A DNA stretch of 5,483 nt from Bacteroidota bacterium (GTDB lineage Bacteria; Bacteroidota; Bacteroidia; Bacteroidales; VadinHA17), in assembly GCA_015222065.1 (NCBI GenBank), contig JADFUQ010000369.1, positions 1 through 5,483 of the forward strand, in the 5' to 3' direction. A program made the position numbers and the translations under genes. Position 1 is the first letter of the stretch. Every line of letters begins with the position of its first letter. This document shows, one piece after another, positions 1 to 5,402 of the stretch. The notes under the pieces are model-generated. The model did not search any database and was not told the origin of the DNA. It was given only the letters and a program-made list of their open reading frames with translations.

Positions 1-123
1 AGGGATGAAATGATGGGAAAATTGGTGAAAAGCTCAGGAACAAGGGTAAATGGCATTAGTCAGGGGTGAATGCTATTCGCAGATTATATATCTTCAAGTT
101 ATTAAAAAAGTGAACGGTAAATT
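1..123. other. Left-edge sequence with no assignable gene
   Basis: Two short open stretches touch the window edge and neither can be assigned. On the plus strand frame 1 is open from base 1 to a TGA at 67-69 (22 codons), which could be the tail of an upstream gene. On the minus strand an ATG at 56-54 is open for 18 codons to the edge, which could be the start of a gene running leftward. Neither peptide resembles a family I recognise, and no ribosome binding site or promoter decides between them. The rest of the stretch is plain AT-rich sequence leading into the 7-bp repeat. Confidence 0.3.
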
Positions 124-209
124 GAATATCGAACATCGATTAACGAATATCGAATTATGAAGTAAGTATAAATCAAAAATCGTTAATCGGTGTTCATTGT
201 TCGAAATTC
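124..209. repeat. Degenerate 7-bp-period repeat arranged as an imperfect inverted repeat
   Basis: From 124 the plus strand reads in 7-base units that mostly begin with GA: GAATATC, GAACATC, GATTAAC, GAATATC, GAATTAT, GAAGTAA. From 209 leftward the minus strand does the same: GAATTTC, GAACAAT, GAACACC, GATTAAC, GATTTTT, GATTTAT. The two arrays face each other, so 124-146 can pair with 180-202 with only a few mismatches (GATTAAC at 138-144 pairs perfectly with 182-188), leaving a loop of about 33 bases. It lies downstream of the minus-strand LytTR gene and could form a hairpin at the end of that transcript, but no T tract follows the stem directly, so a terminator call is not supported. Its origin (slippage, mobile repeat or structural site) is unknown. 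Confidence 0.75.
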
Positions 210-273
210 AAAAAAGGTAAATGAAAAGATCAGAAGATAACAAAAATAATATGTATTTAAAACGCAGTTTAAT

Positions 274-1128
274 CTAACCGTTATCCTGAAGTGCTTCTTT
301 AACTTTAAGTATGTATTGACGTGACACCGGTATTTCTTCTTCAATATACTTAAGCCTCAATTTGTATCCCTGCGGATAGATATTTAGTTTTGATACATAA
401 TTGGTGTTGAAAAGACAAGTGCGATGACACCTTATAATTTGAGGATACCTTATTAGCTGATGTTCAGTGCTTTGTAAAGTCTGCCTGATAAGTTTCTTTT
501 TTATCTCTCCCTCTTTTTCCCAGAAAATCTTGATATAATTATCGGCAGATCTCAGCAGAATTATTTTGTTAAGGGGTAAGCTGAATCTTTCAAATTTGTT
601 CTCAGATTCAAATTCAATTTCAACAGGTTCGTTTCCTTCCTTTATTGCTTTGTCAGGTTTCTTATTCAGATAAAGTGCATCCTGTAGTTTTATTTTCAAT
701 ATTTCAAACCGGTTTGCAATAATTAATATTACCACCGGTACAAGACTTACAAATACTATCATAAATACGGAATAAAACGTGATTTTGGTTTGCCCGACAT
801 AAAGTGCATAGAATATAGAAGCTACAGAAATTATCACCCAAATACAGGCATTTAAAACAATATCCCGTTTAAAATTCCATTTTCCTGACAGAAATAATCC
901 AGGTAAAACTGCCGGGGCGATGATAAGGGCTAATACCATGGAAAAAAAAGTGATAACACCGAAACCTGCTATGATAAGAAGTTTATTATTGAAGTCAGTG
1001 GTCATTAAGTCTATCGGCTGGAAGAACAGAATGAACAGGAACATCCCTAAACTGATACCCAAGATCACCTTGAGGTTTTGTTTCGGGTCATCATTAAAGG
1101 GATACGACTTATTTAAGAAATCCAGCAT
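274..1128 (-). CDS. Membrane-anchored LytTR-family transcriptional regulator
   Basis: A 284-residue protein. Hydrophobic segments at about residues 19-38, 50-72, 90-110 and 118-138 predict four membrane helices. A charged linker (about 142-178) leads to a C-terminal LytTR DNA-binding domain (about 179-280), with the family-typical stretches LLRSADNYIKIFW (191-203), IIRCHRTCLFN (231-241) and PVSRQY (267-272). LytTR domains bind DNA through a beta-rich fold, usually as dimers on direct repeats. Here the receiver domain of classic LytR/AlgR regulators is replaced by a membrane domain, so the protein probably senses something at or in the membrane and regulates directly; the signal and targets are unknown. 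The frame stays open upstream to an ATG at 1287, but I choose the ATG at 1128: the added 53 residues are low-complexity, come from the AT-rich promoter region and would overlap padR. The start MLDFLNKSYPFNDD also fits the usual N-terminus of this family. No Shine-Dalgarno site is seen. The stop is TAG. The gene is divergent from the PadR operon. Confidence 0.88.
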   Translation of the reverse strand: MLDFLNKSYPFNDDPKQNLKVILGISLGMFLFILFFQPIDLMTTDFNNKLLIIAGFGVITFFSMVLALIIAPAVLPGLFLSGKWNFKRDIVLNACIWVIISVASIFYALYVGQTKITFYSVFMIVFVSLVPVVILIIANRFEILKIKLQDALYLNKKPDKAIKEGNEPVEIEFESENKFERFSLPLNKIILLRSADNYIKIFWEKEGEIKKKLIRQTLQSTEHQLIRYPQIIRCHRTCLFNTNYVSKLNIYPQGYKLRLKYIEEEIPVSRQYILKVKEALQDNG

Positions 1129-1231
1129 ATGAATGTGATTGTAATAACTAGTGGCGAAGATAAATAAAGAACTGTTCTTTGACAAATTAACATTCTCAAT
1201 TATATGAAAAGGTTCATTATATAAAAAATAC

Positions 1232-1256
1232 TTATATATAATTTGCATATATATAA
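1232..1256. promoter_or_regulatory. Candidate operator: 25-bp palindrome over the padR -33 element
   Basis: TTATATATA (1232-1240) and TATATATAA (1248-1256) are perfect 9-bp inverted arms around a 7-base spacer, ATTTGCA. The palindrome is centred on the TTTG of the proposed -33 element of padR, where a dimeric repressor would block RNA polymerase. A second, bulged near-palindrome (about 1250-1270, core ATAAATTTAT at 1256-1265) overlaps the -7 element. PadR regulators often repress their own promoters, so this is a reasonable operator candidate. The arms are pure A/T, so chance symmetry in AT-rich DNA is a real alternative. Confidence 0.4.
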
Positions 1257-1272
1257 TAAATTTATATATTTG
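1242..1272 (+). promoter_or_regulatory. Bacteroidota-type promoter of the padR operon
   Basis: TTTG at 1242-1245 and TATATTTG at 1265-1272 are separated by 19 bases. This matches the Bacteroidota primary sigma consensus of TTTG (-33) and TAnnTTTG (-7). The -7 element ends only 5 bases before the padR ATG at 1278, so transcription would start at or within a base or two of the start codon and give a leaderless mRNA. Confidence 0.75.
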
Positions 1273-1277
1273 TACCC

Positions 1278-1610
1278 ATGATTGCAAATGATTTGTTAAA
1301 AGGTACTTTAAGAACTATTGTTCTGAAATTATTGTTCAACAATGGCCGGATGTACGGTTACGAGATTACCAAGAAGGTGGAGGAACTCTCGGAAGGGAAG
1401 ATCAAACTAACATTTGGTGCACTCTATCCTGTTCTGCACAAACTGGAAGCTGAAGGGCATATTAAGATCGATGTGGAGTACATCGGTAAACGTGTCCGTA
1501 AGTATTATTCTCTTACAGAGGTGGGGAGATCGTGGTCTCAGCAGAAAGTAGACGAATTTTTTGATTTTGTCAATACATTGACTTACGTGCTCAAACCTAC
1601 TCCTGCTTGA
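1278..1610 (+). CDS. PadR-family transcriptional regulator
   Basis: A 110-residue protein made almost entirely of the PadR winged-helix domain. The family pattern runs from residue 6: LLKGTLRTIVLKLL, then GRMYGYEITKKVEEL, then LTFGALYPVLHKLEAEGHI (about 44-62, recognition helix), then the wing with GKRVRKYYSLTEVG. A short C-terminal helix (about 84-105) is the likely dimerisation arm, typical of the small PadR subfamily. These proteins are usually repressors released by a small molecule, and they often control an adjacent membrane protein gene and themselves. The ATG at 1278 lies directly after a consensus promoter, so the message is probably leaderless. The stop codon is one base before the next gene, so the two are co-transcribed and probably translationally coupled. 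The ligand cannot be told from the sequence. Confidence 0.93.
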   Translation: MIANDLLKGTLRTIVLKLLFNNGRMYGYEITKKVEELSEGKIKLTFGALYPVLHKLEAEGHIKIDVEYIGKRVRKYYSLTEVGRSWSQQKVDEFFDFVNTLTYVLKPTPA

Positions 1611-1611
1611 A

Positions 1612-2838
1612 ATGATTGCAACCATTATTGACAATAACATGGATCGCATCAAGGCTGACCTGGTCAATCGCGGATTGACTTACGATCGGCTTTTAGATGA
1701 TATACTGGACCATGTGTGCTGTATGGTTGAGGAGCAGATGGTTGCCGGGGAGGATTTTGAATTATCCTACAAGCATGTGCTTGACACTATTGGAGACAAA
1801 CGATTGCCTGAGATTCAGCATCAAACATTACTATTACTTAACAAAAACTTTCAACGCATGAAAAAATTCACGTATTTATTTGGTTTAACCGCAGCCCTGG
1901 TTGCCATCCTGGGTACCTTTTTTAAAAGTATGCACTGGCCTGGAGCCGGGATGTTAATAACGGCGGGAATTGTACTGGTTATTTTTGTATTCCTGCCTCT
2001 CTATTTTGTGATTAACTACCGCGAACAGGCTGAGAAGAAGAACCCTCTCTATGCCATTGTTGGTTACCTGACCCTGGCATCCCTGCTGGCAGGTGCTATT
2101 TTCAAGATCCAGCATTGGCCTGGAGCCGGTCATATTATTGAAGCCAGTCTGGTAATCCTGATAATTGGATTTATCCCACTTTATGTGGTTAATGTATTTC
2201 AAAGAGCAGGAAAACGCAAATTAAGTCTTCCATATATTGTAATGCTGTTAATTGGAATTGCTATCGTCTCGCTTCTCTATAATGTGAATATGTCCAAAAA
2301 CCAACTTGATATATACAGGAATGAAGCCATAAAAAATGAGTCATGTGTTGATAACGTTCAGGGCAGAATAGCTCAATTTATGAGTCTTGTAAATGATACT
2401 GCATATGCAGATAAAAAAGAAGTAGTTGCCGAGATCCATATCCAGGCCGCATCGCTGCAGGTCATGGTTGATGAGATGAAGGATGGATTACTTTCCTTTG
2501 TAAATCAGGCTGGTGTCCCGATTGAAAATGTAAGGTATATTGATAACAGGGGAGCGGGACGGGATGCGATTCTCAACAATGGAAAGGGGAAGAAGTTTGC
2601 CATGGTTTCGAGGGAGTATAAGGAGTTGCTGGATGAACTAATCAAAGATCCTGTAACGAGCAGCCAAATTGAGGACCATCTTGAATTTGCAGGTAATGTT
2701 TGGTCATTCGAATATAGTCTCCATGAAATTAAGAAGGACCCTCTCATGAAGAACTATTATAAGCTTACCGATGCTTCTAAGGGAATTGCACTGAGCGAGT
2801 ATATCGCTATCAGCACCCTGCTACATAATCATAAATGA
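1612..2838 (+). CDS. Membrane protein with two GldL-like hairpins fused to a GldM N-terminal-like domain
   Basis: A 408-residue protein. Residues 1-80 form a soluble helical region with a D33-H34-V-C36-C37-x-x-E40 motif. Two related membrane hairpins follow (helices about 86-106 and 114-135, then 146-166 and 175-196). Each carries FK-x-x-HWPGAG, with the HWPGAG motifs at 108-113 and 168-173, exactly 60 residues apart, followed by LPLYFV or IPLYVV; this is an internal duplication. FK..HWP is the signature of GldL/PorL, the motor stator of gliding and T9SS. A fifth helix (about 207-224), preceded by basic residues 201-203, leads to NMSKNQLDIYRNE (226-238), much like the segment just after the GldM membrane helix. 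The remaining helical region to 408 resembles the first periplasmic bundle of GldM, ending EYIAISTLL (396-404). The later GldM domains and the GldL cytoplasmic tail are absent. At P+13, where GldL has its proton-coupling Glu, both copies have hydrophobic residues (V123, L183); E177 lies at P+7. It starts one base after padR. A second in-frame ATG at codon 10 (1639) is possible. The membrane topology is well supported; GldL/GldM homology is inferred from motifs; the function is unknown. Confidence 0.85.
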   Translation: MIATIIDNNMDRIKADLVNRGLTYDRLLDDILDHVCCMVEEQMVAGEDFELSYKHVLDTIGDKRLPEIQHQTLLLLNKNFQRMKKFTYLFGLTAALVAILGTFFKSMHWPGAGMLITAGIVLVIFVFLPLYFVINYREQAEKKNPLYAIVGYLTLASLLAGAIFKIQHWPGAGHIIEASLVILIIGFIPLYVVNVFQRAGKRKLSLPYIVMLLIGIAIVSLLYNVNMSKNQLDIYRNEAIKNESCVDNVQGRIAQFMSLVNDTAYADKKEVVAEIHIQAASLQVMVDEMKDGLLSFVNQAGVPIENVRYIDNRGAGRDAILNNGKGKKFAMVSREYKELLDELIKDPVTSSQIEDHLEFAGNVWSFEYSLHEIKKDPLMKNYYKLTDASKGIALSEYIAISTLLHNHK

Positions 2839-2867
2839 AAAAAGGGGCTTGGAGACCCCCCTTTTTT
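2838..2867 (+). terminator. Intrinsic terminator of the padR operon
   Basis: AAAAAAGGGG (2838-2847) and CCCCTTTTTT (2858-2867) form a perfect 10-bp stem around a 10-base loop, with the T run as the 3' half of the stem. The first base of the stem is the last base of the upstream stop codon. The A-rich left arm means it might also work for transcription from the right, but no minus-strand gene ends here. Confidence 0.88.
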
Positions 2868-2961
2868 ACTAATTTCTTTTATACTTCTTGTTACAATTTC
2901 AAAAACGGGAAAAAATCAATTTGCTATTCTTGTAATAATCTTTTTCTTTATATTTATTTCA

Positions 2962-3097
2962 AAATTATTTTTAAGGATGAAACCCTCATCCTTAAGTAGG
3001 TTAATAAATATAGGTACAAAAACAAAAGGACATGTATAAAGTAACTTCAACCAAGAATGCAGGATGAGGGTTCACCGAACACCATTAAAAATAATTT
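2962..3097. repeat. Nested inverted-repeat element in the intergenic region
   Basis: The gene-free stretch 2868-3185 contains a 136-bp unit bounded by two-part inverted repeats. The outer arms AAATTATTTTTAA (2962-2974) and TTAAAAATAATTT (3085-3097) are complementary over 13 bp. The inner arms AACCCTCATCCT (2981-2992) and AGGATGAGGGTT (3061-3072) are complementary over 12 bp. The left side also forms its own hairpin, TTAAGGATGA (2971-2980) with TCATCCTTAA (2986-2995), a perfect 10-bp stem with a 5-base loop, which competes with the long-range pairing. No open reading frame or clear target-site duplication is seen. It could be a miniature inverted-repeat element, a structured RNA or a decayed repeat. 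Confidence 0.6.
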
Positions 3098-3172
3098 ACT
3101 TTGTGAGGTAACATATACCACAGAATTAAATTAACTGCATTTTACAAATAATTAACATACAGAAGTTTAACA

Positions 3173-3180
3173 TAACTTTA
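3173..3180 (+). promoter_or_regulatory. Weak candidate -7 element for the secreted protein gene
   Basis: TAACTTTA matches the Bacteroidota -7 consensus TAnnTTTG in all but the final base and ends 5 bases before the ATG at 3186, the same spacing as at padR. No good TTG -33 element lies 19-21 bases upstream, so this is only suggestive. The strong terminator behind the padR operon implies that this gene does need its own promoter. Confidence 0.3.
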
Positions 3181-3185
3181 TACAC

Positions 3186-5162
3186 ATGAAACCTATTCGT
3201 TTTATTATTATTGGATTAATATTTTTTAACAATACTTTTTCCCAGACATTTGAAAAAACTATAAATGACAATTTGTTCAATCCGGTTTTTCCGGGCAGAA
3301 ATATCCAAATTACAGAAAATAAAGACTATCTGGTTGCCGGTAAAACTGCACCTGTTAACGGATATAATAAGATTATCCTGACCAAATTTCTAAGTTCTGG
3401 TGAAAAGCTCTGGACAAAAGTGTATGAAAACGGCGAATATGTAAATTATCATATAAGTCTTGAAAAGAGTCAGGATGGGGGATACATTATTAGTGCATCA
3501 GGACCTCATGAAGTGAGGATCATTAAAATTGATCCTGATGGTGTTCTGTCATGGATAAAAAGTATTGATACAGGAGATTATGAGGATAAAGATCCAACAC
3601 TTCTGGAAACTGAAAATGAAGATTTTATTTTGGCAGGAACCAGGTCACTTGGACCGGGAGATAATTATAAGAGAATTATTTCATTCACTGAATTAAATTC
3701 TGATGGACAATTTGTTTCGGAGAAGGAGATAACAGGAGAATCTCATTTAACTCTTCAGTTTATAAATGAGATTGAAAACGGAGGGTATATTATAGGAGGA
3801 TATAGTGGTTTTCAGTATCCTGAAGGTAGCTGTTTGTTTATTGCTAAGCTCGAAGCAAACGGTGATACCATCTGGACAAAGAAATACGAAAACATTACTA
3901 CTGTACTGAATTCAAATATTTTTGAAACTCAAAATGAACAATTCATTGTTATTGGAACATGGCGGTTATCTGTTACTTTCCGGAATCAAATATTTCTTAT
4001 GTGGATCGATACCGAAGGAAATATAATATGGGAAAAATCTCAATTATTGGATAAAAGCAATGGATTTAGTGTTCGCCAGACTTTTGATAAGGGGTTTATT
4101 CTCACAGGGTCTACTGAAAAATATGGAAACGGACAAAATGACCTGCTCATTTTAAAAACAAATATTTTAGGTGATAGTACCTCGGCTAAAACATATGGTG
4201 GTGCCAACTCCGACTATGGATATGAGATCAGACAAACATCTGATTCAGGTTTTATTGTACTCGGATCATCTGATAGCTTCGGACAGACAGGCTCATACCT
4301 GATAAAAACTGATAATCAAGGGAATGTTGCTTGCCGTTTGGATCACAGTACATTTTTTATTCCCGGTATCAGTTCAATCTCAATTGATATTTATTCTGAA
4401 TTAACCACTGTAGGTTTTGATCCTGTTCCCGGAGATGGTAAAGTTCTCCTCTATAAAGAATCGAATATCACGGGAAAATATAACATTGTTAATACCCGGC
4501 AGAATTTTGAAACCTTTACTGTAAATGATACCTCTTCTTATCCGGTTACCAAATCACACAGGTATAAGGTAAGAGTTATTAATGAATGCGGTGATACCTC
4601 ACTATATAGTTTGCCCCATAAGTCTGTTTTCCTTGAAGTATATGATGGTGGGAATAATATTAAAAGTTTGATCTGGAATCATTATGAAGGTGCAAATGTA
4701 ATATCATATGTGATTCTTAGAGGTGCTGATAAGAACGCTCTTTCTGTAATTGATTCAATTCCCGGATCAATTAACATCTATTCAGATCTGAACCCGCCAA
4801 CAAATGAGATTTATTACCAGATCAGGGGCATTTTATCAGGCGATAATAATGACACATATATATCATATTCGAATGCTACCACCCATATTGCTACAGGCGT
4901 TATAAGTAAGAAACCGGAACAATCCGGTCAGTTCAAAATCTATCCGAATCCTGTTTATGGTCAGTCTACAATTGAGTTCTTTAATCCAGATAATGAAAAA
5001 TACGATTGTTTTGTTTTTGATATCTCAGGCAGGATATTAAGAAGTTATTCCAACCTCAGGAAGAGTAGTTTTGTATTTAACAAGGAAGGACTGGCCGAAG
5101 GAATATATTTTATTGAATTAAGAGGTCCGGAAATATTACGGGGAAGAATTATTATTGAATAA
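3186..5162 (+). CDS. Secreted T9SS cargo protein with seven-repeat beta-propeller and fibronectin-like domains
   Basis: A 658-residue protein. A Sec signal peptide covers about residues 1-19 (basic MKPIR, hydrophobic core, likely cut between S19 and Q20). Residues about 40-385 contain seven repeats of 47-54 residues, each with a turn such as DGGYII or KGFILTG (turns near 47, 99, 146, 200, 252, 303 and 355) followed by K-x-D-x-x-G-x-x-x-W-x-K. Trp is kept at W76, W123, W229 and W282 and lost in the other units. This fits a seven-bladed beta-propeller of the kind common in Bacteroidota extracellular proteins. Two fibronectin-III-like beta domains follow (about 398-480 and 481-568). The C-terminus (about 583-658) is a type A T9SS sorting domain: KIYPNPV (584-590), VFDISGRIL (610-618), GLAEGIYFIEL (635-645) and a final strand GRIIIE. 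The protein should cross the outer membrane by T9SS, with removal of the tail and surface anchoring or release. No catalytic motif is visible, so a binding, adhesion or scaffold role is inferred. Confidence 0.88.
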   Translation: MKPIRFIIIGLIFFNNTFSQTFEKTINDNLFNPVFPGRNIQITENKDYLVAGKTAPVNGYNKIILTKFLSSGEKLWTKVYENGEYVNYHISLEKSQDGGYIISASGPHEVRIIKIDPDGVLSWIKSIDTGDYEDKDPTLLETENEDFILAGTRSLGPGDNYKRIISFTELNSDGQFVSEKEITGESHLTLQFINEIENGGYIIGGYSGFQYPEGSCLFIAKLEANGDTIWTKKYENITTVLNSNIFETQNEQFIVIGTWRLSVTFRNQIFLMWIDTEGNIIWEKSQLLDKSNGFSVRQTFDKGFILTGSTEKYGNGQNDLLILKTNILGDSTSAKTYGGANSDYGYEIRQTSDSGFIVLGSSDSFGQTGSYLIKTDNQGNVACRLDHSTFFIPGISSISIDIYSELTTVGFDPVPGDGKVLLYKESNITGKYNIVNTRQNFETFTVNDTSSYPVTKSHRYKVRVINECGDTSLYSLPHKSVFLEVYDGGNNIKSLIWNHYEGANVISYVILRGADKNALSVIDSIPGSINIYSDLNPPTNEIYYQIRGILSGDNNDTYISYSNATTHIATGVISKKPEQSGQFKIYPNPVYGQSTIEFFNPDNEKYDCFVFDISGRILRSYSNLRKSSFVFNKEGLAEGIYFIELRGPEILRGRIIIE

Positions 5163-5221
5163 CTTAAACTTTAGAGTATTGTCAAAAGCACCCGACAACC
5201 AGTGTCAAGGCAAAAGGCAAA

Positions 5222-5285
5222 AGTGAAGATAGAAGCTTGAAGTTCGAAGCTGGAAGCTGGAAGGAAGAGAGAGATGAGAGATGAG
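5222..5285. repeat. Degenerate 7-bp tandem repeat, GAAG and GAGAGAT units
   Basis: Six successive 7-base units end in GAAG: AGTGAAG, ATAGAAG, CTTGAAG, TTCGAAG, CTGGAAG, CTGGAAG (5222-5263). After a short junction come two exact GAGAGAT units (5269-5282). The 7-base period is held although the three leading bases vary. No coding potential is credible. The array lies between two convergent genes. Confidence 0.75.
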
Positions 5286-5290
5286 CCACC

Positions 5291-5368
5291 AGTAACCATT
5301 AACCAGGTAATTCTTAACCCGTAACACGCAACTCGTAACTCGTAACTCGTAACCCATAACACTGTAAC
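5291..5368. repeat. Degenerate 7-bp tandem repeat, nnnTAAC units
   Basis: Ten contiguous 7-base units, mostly ending in TAAC or TAACC, run from 5291 to 5360: AGTAACC, ATTAACC, AGGTAAT, TCTTAAC, CCGTAAC, ACGCAAC, three exact copies of TCGTAAC (5333-5353), then CCATAAC. An eighth-base slip (ACTGTAAC) ends the array. Unit length is strict while the sequence drifts, and the three identical copies suggest recent slippage. It is directly next to the GAAG array but has a different consensus. It sits in the 240-bp gap between the convergent secreted-protein gene and the right-edge gene. Confidence 0.78.
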
Positions 5369-5402
5369 ACACTTCTTCAACTTCAAATTGTTTAAAAATC
5401 AA

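Noticed and set aside
1..273. CRISPR array in the left repeats
   Set aside because: Units are 7 bp and contiguous, with no 25-40 bp repeat, no unique spacers and no cas gene.
221..277. Small plus-strand frame of 18 codons after AAAAAAGG (start near 221)
   Set aside because: An A-rich peptide with no homology signal, and its end overlaps the LytTR stop on the other strand; it is most likely chance.
920..1132. Plus-strand 70-codon frame
   Set aside because: It is antisense to the membrane region of the LytTR gene, whose domains and length are convincing. The peptide has no recognisable family and no promoter.
1407..1667. Minus-strand 86-codon frame
   Set aside because: It is antisense to the padR 3' half and the start of the next gene, both well supported.
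1954..2202. Minus-strand 82-codon frame
   Set aside because: It is antisense to the GldL-like hairpins; the duplication signal is in the plus-strand protein.
2505..2747. Minus-strand 80-codon frame
   Set aside because: It is antisense to the GldM-like C-terminal region, with no independent support.
1612..2838. Genuine T9SS/gliding motor gene (gldL or gldM)
   Set aside because: The hairpin is duplicated, the motor glutamate position is hydrophobic, the GldL cytoplasmic tail and GldM domains 2-4 are absent, and no gldK, gldN or porX/Y-like neighbours are present.
5171..5402. Two overlapping minus-strand open frames of 71 and 65 codons
   Set aside because: They translate the 7-bp repeats, giving 7-residue-period peptides such as SYELRVACYGLRI. 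Peptides of this kind are familiar as spurious predictions from such repeats; no start signal or family match is seen.
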